DNA of 59,604 nucleotides from Candidatus Heimdallarchaeota archaeon (GTDB taxonomy: Archaea; Asgardarchaeota; Heimdallarchaeia; Heimdallarchaeales; Kariarchaeaceae). Below, piece by piece: positions 1 through 7,619 of this stretch. The stretch lies in contig WAKA01000131.1 in assembly GCA_015523565.1 (NCBI GenBank), positions 1-59,604 on the forward strand, written 5' to 3'. The position numbers and the translations under genes are program-made. The notes under the pieces were generated by a model, which saw only the letters and a list, made by a program, of their open reading frames with translations, ran no database searches and was not told the DNA's origin. Within the stretch, counting starts at the first letter, position 1, and each line of letters begins with the position of its first letter.

Positions 1-202
1 CAAGAACCATGTCGCAATGGACAAATAAAAACACCGCGTCTTGGCAATACTCAATATCCGATTGGATTGCTGTAAAGCCAATGAAACCATCCTTGACAGG
101 CACTCGTTCCTTCAATGCATGTACCGATTGCGGAACGGATATTGTGGATGGTGCAAAAAGTATGATCATGAAAATAACACTTGACAGCTTTTTGTTAAGC
201 AT
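1..202 (-). CDS. Secreted protein A, copy 1 (partial, runs off left edge)
   Basis: An open frame of 67 codons begins at ATG 202 and runs off the left edge without a stop. It is a clear paralogue of the protein encoded at 1600-2016: both have a short basic N-terminus, a hydrophobic signal segment (motif SVIFMI here), then a shared stretch starting ALKERV and a shared Cys-containing segment YCQDAVFLFVHCD. It is therefore probably exported. A TATA-like run (221-230) lies about 24 bp upstream of the ATG, so translation may be leaderless. The intact paralogue is followed by gene B; the matching partner here would lie outside the window. Function unknown. Whether this copy is intact cannot be judged. 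Confidence 0.6.
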   Translation of the reverse strand, partial: MLNKKLSSVIFMIILFAPSTISVPQSVHALKERVPVKDGFIGFTAIQSDIEYCQDAVFLFVHCDMVL

Positions 203-312
203 AATTTGTGCGAAAAAAAACTATAAAAAATTTTCGATTGTACCTTAAAAATGCGACAGAGTTGGGAAATAGAACCAAACAATCTATTTTTGACATAGAT
301 TACCTTTAATCC

Positions 313-347
313 AAATTTTCAATGTTATATAGTAAAAAGAAAACAAA
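313..347 (-). promoter_or_regulatory. Conserved upstream element, copy 1
   Basis: Read on the minus strand this is a T-rich block containing TTGTTTTC, a short spacer with ATA, then GAAAATTT. The same arrangement occurs upstream of both other A copies, 108-113 bp before the A start codon each time. It could be a regulatory site, or just residual homology of duplicated DNA. Confidence 0.4.
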
Positions 348-479
348 ACATTTGCATGCATGGTAAGATAAAAGGGAAGTTTATGAGGTAAATTTTTCAA
401 ATGATGCGTTGTCCCATTTGTTTATTGAAATTCCTTATGAGGAATCCCTTTTCATTCACATTGGGACAAAAACGAGCGT

Positions 480-942
480 TATGAGTTCCTGCTTAAAATG
501 TGGTCTTCTTCCCTCACTGAAGTGGCGGGCAATAATGTTAGACCATGTCTCTTCGGGGCTGTTCCTGGCTGTTGCAATGATCTATAGCATCAATAGGTTT
601 CTCCATCCCTTTTATATTATAGGTTTCCTGATGAATCACTGCATCTCGAGGCAATCCTAGTTTCCTTGGTTTGACCCGCTTTTGATCTAATCAACCGATA
701 GCCAATCCAAAGACTTCATAGGCTCCTTCAGGAAGCTCAAAGATACAAGCGACTTCAAGGGAATTGTTCCTGATTCCTCCGACCATGGTAAAACCTTGCT
801 GAAAATTTAGAGAACTTTCTTGTCTCATCAGTTGATGCAGCCTTAGTCGGAATGACCCTTCAATGATTCCAATACTGACTTCATATGAGCAATTTGAATT
901 GTGGATTTCTTGAGGGGTTGGATTTGACTAGTTATACCATTT
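480..942 (-). pseudogene. Decayed nitroreductase copy with internal inversion
   Basis: This is a broken paralogue of the nitroreductase at 3645-4436. On the minus strand, 872-942 matches its 5' end, including the conserved stretch around ATG 3696. On the minus strand, 480-796 matches its C-terminal half: the TMVGGIRN segment, the ELPEG...VFGLAIG segment and the SEGRRPH tail are readable but interrupted by stops. The piece between them, 804-862, matches the ENFLVSSVDAALVG segment but on the plus strand, so it has been inverted in place, with loss of a few codons at the breakpoint and of most of the N-terminal half. No functional product is expected. It sits between secreted-protein copy 1 and gene B. 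Confidence 0.8.
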
Positions 943-958
943 TTGAAGTTTCCTGATT

Positions 959-1603
959 TCACTTTTGAAAAATATTTTTCGATATAGGATGAGATTCAAA
1001 ACTTTCTCTGTTTTTTCGTTTTATGACAAATATCATTGTCATTGTTCCCATTCCCAATATGAAAAATGAAACTGTAATGGGGACGGAGTTTGATGATGAT
1101 CCAAATGTAGAGGCATCATTATCTAGCCATGTGAAGAAACCTAAGTAAATTGACATTGTAACCTCTATGCTTTGGTTTCCAAAATAGTACACAGCCAGCT
1201 TGAAAACATTGGGATCATCCATAAATGTTCCATTTTCACTTTTAACTGCAAATGGATAGTTTATTCCTTTTGATCTCTTAAATGATTTAAAAATGATGAC
1301 ACCAAGATCATCGGTTCCGTTATTGTTCCCCTCTGGCGTGGATGCGGGAACTCTGTCTTCATTGTAAAAGAGAACTGCGCTGAACTGATCCCAATCAATG
1401 TCCGTCTCATTTTCAAAGACAATTGACATGCCGTCAAAGGTCATGTTCCGAACCGTATCATTGGCAGAATAAATGAATTCCTGAATTCCCGGTTTATCAA
1501 ATGAAAATGAAGTTCGGTCAATAAGGGGATGATTGTATCCAACTGTAGAAGTTGTTGTTATCAACATGCAAAATATAAGAAATGCAAATGTCTTTTTGAT
1601 CAT
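959..1603 (-). CDS. Membrane-anchored secreted protein B
   Basis: Unrecognised protein of 214 residues. The chosen start is ATG 1603, preceded by an AAAGGTGAT ribosome-binding site and overlapping the stop of gene A in an ATGA junction, so the two are probably translationally coupled. A longer reading from 1630 exists but lacks this support. It has a signal peptide (MIKKTFAFL then hydrophobic residues), an extracellular domain of about 150 residues with several N-x-S/T sequons, one transmembrane segment near the C-terminus (VPITVSFFILG) and a basic cytoplasmic tail. A decayed paralogue lies at 4843-5220. It is likely displayed on the cell surface together with protein A. Function unknown. Confidence 0.75.
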   Translation of the reverse strand: MIKKTFAFLIFCMLITTTSTVGYNHPLIDRTSFSFDKPGIQEFIYSANDTVRNMTFDGMSIVFENETDIDWDQFSAVLFYNEDRVPASTPEGNNNGTDDLGVIIFKSFKRSKGINYPFAVKSENGTFMDDPNVFKLAVYYFGNQSIEVTMSIYLGFFTWLDNDASTFGSSSNSVPITVSFFILGMGTMTMIFVIKRKNRESFESHPISKNIFQK

Positions 1604-2016
1604 GTTATCACCTTTAGAAAAAGCTCCCAAGAGAAGCAGCCATGGGTCAAATGAATGACATCCACACCACCATTGAAATCTTTGGTTAGATAGGCCAGAA
1701 TTTCAATGTTTATGCAATAGAGTGGGGAAGTCAATTCCTGCCAATCGCGAACTGAAAGACCATCGTCCATAATGACCACTGTTCCCTTGAATTCACCGTC
1801 AGATGGCAGTGAATCAAGAACCATGTCGCAATGGACAAATAAAAACACCGCGTCTTGGCAATACACAACATCCGATTGAATTGCTGTAAAGCCAATGAAT
1901 CCATCCTTGACAAGCACTCGTTCCTTCAATGCAAGTGTCGATTGTGGAACGTATATCATTGGTGATACAAGAAGCATTATCATAAATATTACACATGACT
2001 GCTTTTTGTAAAGCAC
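1600..2016 (-). CDS. Secreted protein A, intact copy
   Basis: Unrecognised 138-residue protein. GTG 2016 is chosen because it aligns exactly with the ATG starts of the two paralogues (202 on the minus strand and 4700 on the plus strand); an upstream ATG at 2070 is open but not conserved. The N-terminus is an export signal (LYKKQSCVIFMI and following hydrophobic residues). The mature part has four Cys residues (YCQD, HCD, YCIN, GCF) that could form disulfides outside the cell. Its stop overlaps the start of gene B by four bases, so A and B form an operon. An upstream element at 2124-2157 is conserved between copies. Confidence 0.75.
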   Translation of the reverse strand: MLYKKQSCVIFMIMLLVSPMIYVPQSTLALKERVLVKDGFIGFTAIQSDVVYCQDAVFLFVHCDMVLDSLPSDGEFKGTVVIMDDGLSVRDWQELTSPLYCINIEILAYLTKDFNGGVDVIHLTHGCFSWELFLKVIT

Positions 2017-2123
2017 GATTTGTACGAAAAAAAAATAAAAACTTTTCGATTTTGCCTCAAAAATCAACAAGGATTAGCATAAAGGAATAAATAAACCATT
2101 ATGATGAGGATTGCCCTTACTAT

Positions 2124-2157
2124 AAATTTTCAGATTTATAGGACAAAAAGAAAACAA
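2124..2157 (-). promoter_or_regulatory. Conserved upstream element, copy 2
   Basis: Minus-strand TTGTTTTC block, spacer containing TATAAA, then GAAAATTT, ending 108 bp before the GTG start of the intact gene A. It matches copies at 313-347 and 4554-4587. The TATAAA could be a distal promoter; a closer T/A-rich run at about 2036-2046 would serve leaderless initiation. Confidence 0.45.
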
Positions 2158-2292
2158 TATGTTAATTTTATGGATAACGTAAAATAAGAAAAATACATCA
2201 TCTTCTCAAGTCATGAAATTTTGCAATAATGGATTCATCTTCTTGTCCTTTCGTCAAAAAAGGTTTATCAAAGGTAAGTTTTCAGGGTAATC

Positions 2293-3579
2293 ATGGCATT
2301 TGCGCAAGAAAGGATACAATTCAATTGGCTCCTGTCCCGCAATCGTGATCTTGCATATTATATTGGTTCCGCCCTTGTTGGATGGTTCTATGTTCTCATT
2401 ATCACCTATTCTGTCCGTTTGCTGGACAGTCCCCTTACAGATCCATTCACGACACTGTCAATTGGGAAATGGACTATCCCCTTGACGTTGGAGGTCCTTG
2501 TCGTGTTTTCATGGGCATTTCTACTTGATGCGCCCCATCTTTGGGGAACTCTTGCACGAACTTTTTTTGATCCAGATGAGTGGAGACAACGGAAAGGAGT
2601 GCTCATCAAGTCCTTTGTGTGGTTTCTTGTCGGTCCAGCAATGATAATTGGACCATACCTGATGGGAGACTTGCTTGCTGGTTTTGGGATAAATATTACA
2701 CCACCCACTTTGGTTCTTGGTTCCATTGTCTTTCTTATTTTTTTCAGGCTTTGGGCATATTACCATGTGGTACGTCAGCATTGGGGGTTTTTTCGCCTCT
2801 ACAAACGGAAGGCAAATGATTTTGATCCGTTCAGCGACAAGGTGGACACATGGTTCTTCAATCTCAGTCTTTACCTCCCTTTGCTGATTTTTTTGACCAG
2901 CACTTACTTTTATGAAACGCCGGGATTTGAATCCATCGATCTAGGTCTCAGATCGCCAATCCTCCCAAATGGTGCCAGTGTTGGAGGGATCCTGTATCCA
3001 ATATTTTGGACTGCATATCTCTTGACCATAATTGGGTATTTTTTGATTCAAATCAGGTTATATATTAGGGGGTCTCCATTGAACGGTTCAAAGCTCATAT
3101 ATATGGCACTTATCGTACCGCTTCATCTTGTTGCCTTTTCCCATCCCATCCTTGTAGTGTTTGTGACGCCCATTGTCACAGTGGGTCATAACATCCAGTA
3201 CCACGTGATTGTGTATGAATTTGCCAAAAAGAAATACAAGATGTCTGCGGATCCCAGATATCGTTTGGCTCGCCTTCTCTTCAAAAACATCTTGGTTTAT
3301 CTGCTCTTTGGGCTAGCATTTACCTTTCTATTCTATCGAGGGCCATTCATCAAATTCATGGAAAGTGTCACAGGATTGGCATTGGATGGGTTACTCTTCA
3401 ATTCCATTGGAATGATGGCAGGAATAAGACATCCAGAACAACTCAATCTTGGGCAGAAAGTGTTTGCCTCATTCTTGCTCGGTTGGGCAATGCAACATTA
3501 TTATTTGGATTCTAAAATTTGGAGAGTTTCAAGGGATAAGGGACTTCGAAAGGCTTTAGATCTTGAGGAATCCCCTTAG
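2293..3579 (+). CDS. Polytopic His-motif membrane protein
   Basis: Protein of 428 residues with about eight to ten hydrophobic segments. Polar residues recur at membrane borders in pairs that could bind a metal: D79/H82 (DAPHLW), H158 and H163 (YHVVRQHWG), H278/H284, H299 and H304 (GHNIQYH), and H402/D406 (QHYYLD). Such spaced His pairs are typical of di-iron membrane oxygenases and of Blh-like carotenoid enzymes, but I cannot match this protein to either family. It lies divergent from gene A and just upstream of the nitroreductase, with 65 bp between. Function is unknown; a membrane oxidoreductase is a guess. Confidence 0.75.
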   Translation: MAFAQERIQFNWLLSRNRDLAYYIGSALVGWFYVLIITYSVRLLDSPLTDPFTTLSIGKWTIPLTLEVLVVFSWAFLLDAPHLWGTLARTFFDPDEWRQRKGVLIKSFVWFLVGPAMIIGPYLMGDLLAGFGINITPPTLVLGSIVFLIFFRLWAYYHVVRQHWGFFRLYKRKANDFDPFSDKVDTWFFNLSLYLPLLIFLTSTYFYETPGFESIDLGLRSPILPNGASVGGILYPIFWTAYLLTIIGYFLIQIRLYIRGSPLNGSKLIYMALIVPLHLVAFSHPILVVFVTPIVTVGHNIQYHVIVYEFAKKKYKMSADPRYRLARLLFKNILVYLLFGLAFTFLFYRGPFIKFMESVTGLALDGLLFNSIGMMAGIRHPEQLNLGQKVFASFLLGWAMQHYYLDSKIWRVSRDKGLRKALDLEESP

Positions 3580-3644
3580 GATTAAATTCATATTCCACAG
3601 GGAGTCCCATCATGAAGTTTTTGGAATAACAGAATGAATTTGGT

Positions 3645-4436
3645 TTGACTAGCCGAATACCAAACCTCAAGAAAGCCGTAGACCCAATTGGACATATGAA
3701 ATCAGTCATGCAAACACTAAAGGATCATGTCAGCATTCGTGAGTTCATTGACAAACCCATCGAGGATGACCTACTAATGGAACTAATTGATACAGCCCGC
3801 AGATCACCCACAAGTAGCAACATGCAGGCATACTCATTTGTAGTGATTAGGGACAGGCAACGAATCAAGCACATTGCATCTCTTGCAGGCAACCAAAAGT
3901 GGATAGAGAATGCCGCGGCGTTCATAGCAATTTGTGCAGACACATACCGATTACAAAAGGCCGCAGAAATCCATGAAAAAAATCTTGCCAAGAATTTTGA
4001 GAACTTTCTGGTCTCATCGGTTGATGCAGCGTTGGTCGGGATGTCCCTCAGTTTGGCCGCGGAATCGGTAGGATTGGGAACCACCATGGTCGGAGGGATA
4101 AGAAACAGACCAATTGAAGTTGCACGTTTCTTGGAGCTTCCCGAAGGTGTCTATGTAGTCTTTGGATTGGCTATCGGTTGGCCTGATTGGCAACGAGTCA
4201 AACCCAAAAAACCCAGATTGCCTCAAGAAGCGGTGACCCATCAGGAGACCTACAGTGCAAAAGGATTGGAAAAACATATCGAAGATTATGATCATGTCCT
4301 CTATGACTATTATACGATGACAGGAAGAAAAAGTCCAAAAGCGGCATGGTCAGGCATCATCGCCCGTCGTTTCAGTGAGGGAAGAAGACCACATCTCAAA
4401 AAAGATCTCGAAGAACTCGGTTTTATTCTTAAGTGA
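3645..4436 (+). CDS. NfsA/Frp-like nitroreductase family flavoprotein
   Basis: FMN-dependent NAD(P)H oxidoreductase family. The N-terminal SIREF motif, the RRSPTSSNMQAY segment (FMN phosphate binding), the GLGTTMVGGIRN segment and the VFGLAIGWP...PRLP motif in the C-terminal half are diagnostic of the NfsA/FRP branch. Length, 263 residues, is usual. The open frame begins with TTG 3645; ATG 3696 just before the conserved region is a realistic alternative, and the decayed copy at 480-942 is similar through this ATG. Physiological substrates cannot be inferred. It follows the His-motif membrane protein in the same direction and may be co-transcribed with it. Confidence 0.88.
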   Translation: MTSRIPNLKKAVDPIGHMKSVMQTLKDHVSIREFIDKPIEDDLLMELIDTARRSPTSSNMQAYSFVVIRDRQRIKHIASLAGNQKWIENAAAFIAICADTYRLQKAAEIHEKNLAKNFENFLVSSVDAALVGMSLSLAAESVGLGTTMVGGIRNRPIEVARFLELPEGVYVVFGLAIGWPDWQRVKPKKPRLPQEAVTHQETYSAKGLEKHIEDYDHVLYDYYTMTGRKSPKAAWSGIIARRFSEGRRPHLKKDLEELGFILK

Positions 4437-4553
4437 AGATCAAAGAGTTATCAATGGAATCAGAGATTTTGCCCATAAATGCTGGAAACACATCAACTTG
4501 AGCCTTGATATCACCAAGTTCACACATTTTATATTATTAAGTTAAATTAATTA

Positions 4554-4587
4554 TTGTTTTCTTTTTTATCCATAATTATGAAAATTT
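4554..4587 (+). promoter_or_regulatory. Conserved upstream element, copy 3
   Basis: Plus-strand TTGTTTTC block, spacer containing ATA, then GAAAATTT, 113 bp before the start of the decayed gene A copy at 4700. It is recognisable even though the downstream gene is dead. The rest of the gap 4437-4699 is AT-rich with no gene. Confidence 0.4.
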
Positions 4588-4699
4588 GAATAGAAACAAT
4601 CATTTAGGGAAAATAGAGGATCTGTTTCTTTTTATCTTATTTTCGCACAATTTTAAGACACAACCGTAATTTTTTAATATGTTTTTTTTCTCACAAATT

Positions 4700-4776
4700 A
4701 TGCTTTCTATAAAGCTATCAAGAGTGATTTTCATAATCATACTTCAAAAACAATTTATGTTATCCGTTCTTTGATA
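4700..4776 (+). pseudogene. Remnant of secreted protein A, copy 3
   Basis: From ATG 4700 the frame reads MLSIKLSRVIFIIIL and then a stop after about 24 codons. This aligns with the signal peptide of copy 1 (MLNKKLSSVIFMIIL) and of the intact gene. The bases just upstream (TTTTTTTCTCACAAATT) also match the other copies. Nearly all the mature domain is missing, so this is a deleted paralogue. Confidence 0.65.
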
Positions 4777-4842
4777 AGGGTTCCTTAACATGGAAAGGAC
4801 ATGACAACCATGCTTGGTAGCTTTATTTAGAAGGTGTCAAAC

Positions 4843-5220
4843 ATGACCAAAAAGACATTATCAATTTTCATTCTTGGTTTGTTGGCAATAACCTCTGTGT
4901 CTGTGGCTCGAAACCTTGGTTCATCAAAGGAAGTTTGATCTATGAGAGGGTACAAGGATTCAGGGATTTGTCTATTATGCAAATGAGACTGTTCGGAACA
5001 TGACCTACAATGACTTGGCATTAGAAGGCATTGAGCTGTCTTTAAAAACAAGACGAACATTGATTGGGATCAGTTCACGTTGGTTCTCTTTTATAATGAA
5101 GAAATAATTCCTGCCCCCACACCAGATCCAATGTCCTCGCCAGTTCAGATTTCAGTCACAATTATTATACTTGGAATAAGTCCCATGATATTCTTTTGAA
5201 TTCGTAAAAAACAAAGTTAG
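4843..5220 (+). pseudogene. Decayed copy of membrane-anchored protein B
   Basis: It begins with ATG 4843 behind an AAGGTG site and a signal-like MTKKTLSIFILG. A stop and frame changes follow, after which the frame reads IQGFVYYANETVRNMTY and then NIDWDQFTLVLFYNEE. These match the intact gene B (IQEFIYSANDTVRNMTF and DIDWDQFSAVLFYNED). The centre of the protein is deleted, and the C-terminal hydrophobic segment is interrupted by a TGA. With the A remnant just upstream it preserves the A-B order, here on the plus strand. Confidence 0.8.
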
Positions 5221-5272
5221 TGCATGGACTTGGTCAGTTCATAATAATATGTGATGTATTTTATTTTGGGAA

Positions 5273-6463
5273 TCATTGTTTCACAAGTGCACTTGCTTTG
5301 TTGGCTTCTTCTTCAAGTTTTTTAATGGCATTAGTGAGTTCCTCTATTGCCGCACTGGTTTCTTCTGCAGAAGAAGCCACTTCTTCAGATGATGCCGCAG
5401 TTTCTTCAGAAAGTGCAGAAATTTCCTCCATTTTTTGGGAAAGGGTGCTGAATGCATTGTTTAGCATTTCAATTGTTTGGTCAGTTACCTTTTGTATTTC
5501 TTCTGCGGCATTTTTTGATTCTTCAGACAATTTTCGGACATTTTCAGCAACAACAGCAAATCCCCGCCCGTAGTCACCTGCACGGGATGCCTCGATACCT
5601 GCATTGAGTGCCAAGATGTTGGTTTCGAGTGATATTTCATCTACAGTTTTGGAATTTGCGGAAATTCTTTGAGTTACCTGTTGTATGGTTTTGCTTGTGT
5701 TTTTGAGCGTATTGAACATTTCCTGCACTTTTTGTGCCTGTTCATTTGCCACGTCGGACATTGATTGACTGGTTGTTGCAACACTTTCGGAAGAGGTGTG
5801 AATCTCTTCTGCGGCGGCATATATTGTTTTTGCAGTGTTAGCTATGTTGGATGTAAGGTTAAGTTGGTCTATGAGATTTTTTGATTGGGTGAATATACTA
5901 TTGAAATTATCAGCAAGTTTGGAAAAAGTTCTGTCTCCAACAATACGTTTATCGGTGATTTTGGTATCGAGATTTCCAGAGATGAATTCCAATGTGGCTT
6001 GATTGAATTTGTCAAAATAGACGTCAACTTCGACGAACAGTGACAGGACAATTCCCATGATTATGGGAAGTAGAATTACGGAAAGAATAATGAATCCTTG
6101 GAGAGAGGGATTTTCAAATTGGAAAAGAATGCCAAGGATATCGAAAATGTACAATCCAAGAGTCATTGCTAATATAGAGAAATGAAGGATTTGTCTGTAC
6201 CTATAGTCATTGAATCCCATCCAAGGTAGAGGGATCAGAGTCAAAAGAACCAATGGGAAAAAATAGACAATTGCAAAGATTTGAATCTGTTCAGGAGTCC
6301 ATCCTGCTGTCAAGTTAAAAAAGATGCCAAGTACAATTCCTAGAATCACAGTGAGCAGTCCAAGCAATTCAAGAATATTTACAATTGCAAGGTTGAATTT
6401 ACCTATTTTTATGTGGGGTTTCAGGAAGAAATCAGAAAAAGCTTGATTAATAGCCATATTCAT
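5273..6463 (-). CDS. Methyl-accepting chemotaxis-like membrane receptor
   Basis: A 396-residue protein with four hydrophobic segments in the first about 145 residues, a HAMP-like linker (about 145-185) and a coiled-coil cytoplasmic domain. The hairpin tip (about 276-312) has the MCP signature ISLETNILALNAGIEASRAG and then GFAVVAENVRKL. There is no large extracellular ligand domain, so the signal is probably sensed in the membrane or cytoplasm. MCP tips normally dock CheW/CheA; neither is in the window, but an Hpt protein is encoded upstream. A TATA-like AATATTTATATG at 6481-6492 lies about 24 bp before the ATG, suggesting a leaderless mRNA. Confidence 0.88.
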   Translation of the reverse strand: MNMAINQAFSDFFLKPHIKIGKFNLAIVNILELLGLLTVILGIVLGIFFNLTAGWTPEQIQIFAIVYFFPLVLLTLIPLPWMGFNDYRYRQILHFSILAMTLGLYIFDILGILFQFENPSLQGFIILSVILLPIIMGIVLSLFVEVDVYFDKFNQATLEFISGNLDTKITDKRIVGDRTFSKLADNFNSIFTQSKNLIDQLNLTSNIANTAKTIYAAAEEIHTSSESVATTSQSMSDVANEQAQKVQEMFNTLKNTSKTIQQVTQRISANSKTVDEISLETNILALNAGIEASRAGDYGRGFAVVAENVRKLSEESKNAAEEIQKVTDQTIEMLNNAFSTLSQKMEEISALSEETAASSEEVASSAEETSAAIEELTNAIKKLEEEANKASALVKQ

Positions 6464-6480
6464 TTAATACAGGCACCAGA

Positions 6481-6492
6481 CATATAAATATT
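6481..6492 (-). promoter_or_regulatory. TATA box of MCP-like gene
   Basis: AATATTTATATG on the minus strand, centred about 24 bp from the ATG at 6463. The spacing fits leaderless archaeal transcription. Confidence 0.5.
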
Positions 6493-6566
6493 CTTGACAT
6501 ATTGTTTGAATTTGTATAATCTAATGATAAATTAATAATTTTCTTGTTCAGGGATGGGAATCAAAG

Positions 6567-6971
6567 TCATTCCTTACCGTTTGGGGGAAGGATATAGCGA
6601 TAGGCATTTACAGATCCACCCCTTCTTAGAGCGAAAAATGTGGAGGAAAGTTGAGTGAAACCTTTCCTTGCCCAATTGAGGAGGTTGAAATCATTGAGGC
6701 ACGATTCGTCAACGTTCCTGAAGAGTTCGCAATAACTTTCCGCAAACCTTGCGAGGTTTTTGTATGCTTCGAAATATCCAGCAGTGCCTTTCATGGTATG
6801 GAAAATACGGAAAATTTCGCGATATCCATTAAGTCTAGTTTCAGGGGGTTCGATGGTTCGAAGTTGTTTCAAGGCGTGGGAATAGTTATCAAGCATAGAC
6901 TCGAATTCTTCTATGAAGACAGAATGGAACTCCTCATAATGGGCATCGTCTGAGGTCATTCCAGTAGACAT
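6567..6971 (-). CDS. Stand-alone Hpt (histidine phosphotransfer) protein
   Basis: A 134-residue helical protein carrying the phosphotransfer motif HTMKGTAGYF, with the phosphorylatable His at about residue 58. It resembles the P1 domain of CheA but has no dimerisation, kinase or CheW-like regulatory part, and no frameshifted remainder is visible downstream. The start ATG 6971 has a TATA-like ATAAATATGT at 6991-7000 about 25 bp upstream; an extra TTG codon at 6974 is also in frame. The next gene in the same direction is the MCP-like receptor, so it may relay signals in a reduced chemosensory or two-component circuit. Confidence 0.8.
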   Translation of the reverse strand: MSTGMTSDDAHYEEFHSVFIEEFESMLDNYSHALKQLRTIEPPETRLNGYREIFRIFHTMKGTAGYFEAYKNLARFAESYCELFRNVDESCLNDFNLLNWARKGFTQLSSTFFALRRGGSVNAYRYILPPNGKE

Positions 6972-6990
6972 CAACTAGCATTTTACGCTA

Positions 6991-7000
6991 ACATATTTAT
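6991..7000 (-). promoter_or_regulatory. TATA box of Hpt gene
   Basis: ATAAATATGT on the minus strand, centred 25 bp upstream of ATG 6971. Confidence 0.5.
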
Positions 7001-7040
7001 GGGTTTTGAAATTCTTTTGTGAATTGAAGAAAGTCGGTTG

Positions 7041-7580
7041 TCATTTTTTCCAAAGGATGTCAGAGATGCCATCTAGATGGTTAAAAAGCCGTGCCCAGAC
7101 AAATAGCAAGTCGGACAGGCGGTTGACATATTTGAGAATTGTGGGATCAATGGCATTGGAATGGCTTAGTCCGACAATCCTTCTTTCAAATCTTCTTGCG
7201 ACAGTTCTTGCAACATGTGTTTCTGCAGCGAGAGAAGTGCCCCCTGGAAGTATGAACGATTGAAGAGGGGAAAGGAGTTCGGATGCTTTGTCTATAAGTT
7301 TTTCAAGGTCCATGACCCTTTGTTCATCAAGAATTACATTTGGATTTGGTGATGCAAGGATAGAACCTATGGTAAATAGATCAGACTGGATTTGTAGCAG
7401 GCTATCCCTGATTTCAGAATAAGGGGGTTCATTTTTGAGATGAGATACAATGAGACCCAATATGCTGTTTAGTTCATCAGCGGTTCCGTAAGCCTCAACT
7501 CTTAAGTTGTCTTTGGGAACTTTTTCCCCTCCGAAAAGAGAAGTGTATCCTTGGTCTCCTTTTCTTGTGTAGATTTTCAT
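7041..7580 (-). CDS. pduO: ATP:cob(I)alamin adenosyltransferase, PduO type
   Basis: Transfers the adenosyl group of ATP to cob(I)alamin to make coenzyme B12. The N-terminal KIYTRKGDQGYTSLFGG motif binds ATP. YGTADELNS, the RRFERRIV helix and the C-terminal NRLSDLLFVWAR motif complete the PduO/MMAB signature. The length, 179 residues, is that of the catalytic domain alone. It implies use of adenosylcobalamin enzymes such as methylmalonyl-CoA mutase or class II ribonucleotide reductase; none is encoded here. It is followed by nothing co-directional until the Hpt gene and preceded by a peroxiredoxin 39 bp away. Confidence 0.93.
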   Translation of the reverse strand: MKIYTRKGDQGYTSLFGGEKVPKDNLRVEAYGTADELNSILGLIVSHLKNEPPYSEIRDSLLQIQSDLFTIGSILASPNPNVILDEQRVMDLEKLIDKASELLSPLQSFILPGGTSLAAETHVARTVARRFERRIVGLSHSNAIDPTILKYVNRLSDLLFVWARLFNHLDGISDILWKK

Positions 7581-7619
7581 GATGTGCAGAATTGAATGGA
7601 TACCATAAAAAGGCTTGAG

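Noticed and set aside
9..248. Plus-strand open frame of 79 codons
   Set aside because: It is the antisense of the partial secreted-protein copy on the minus strand, whose translation matches a real paralogue.
409..660. Plus-strand open frame of 83 codons
   Set aside because: It is antisense to the decayed nitroreductase copy and shows no similarity to any protein.
2293..3579. Blh/Brp carotenoid dioxygenase or heliorhodopsin-associated enzyme
   Set aside because: Paired His residues are suggestive but I cannot match the order of motifs to that family with any confidence.
4827..5060. Minus-strand open frame across the B pseudogene
   Set aside because: The plus strand shows clear remnants of protein B; the minus frame is a chance product.
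5220..5573. Plus-strand Ser/Ala-rich frame of 117 codons
   Set aside because: Antisense shadow of the MCP signalling domain; the composition mirrors its Glu/Ala-rich coiled coil.
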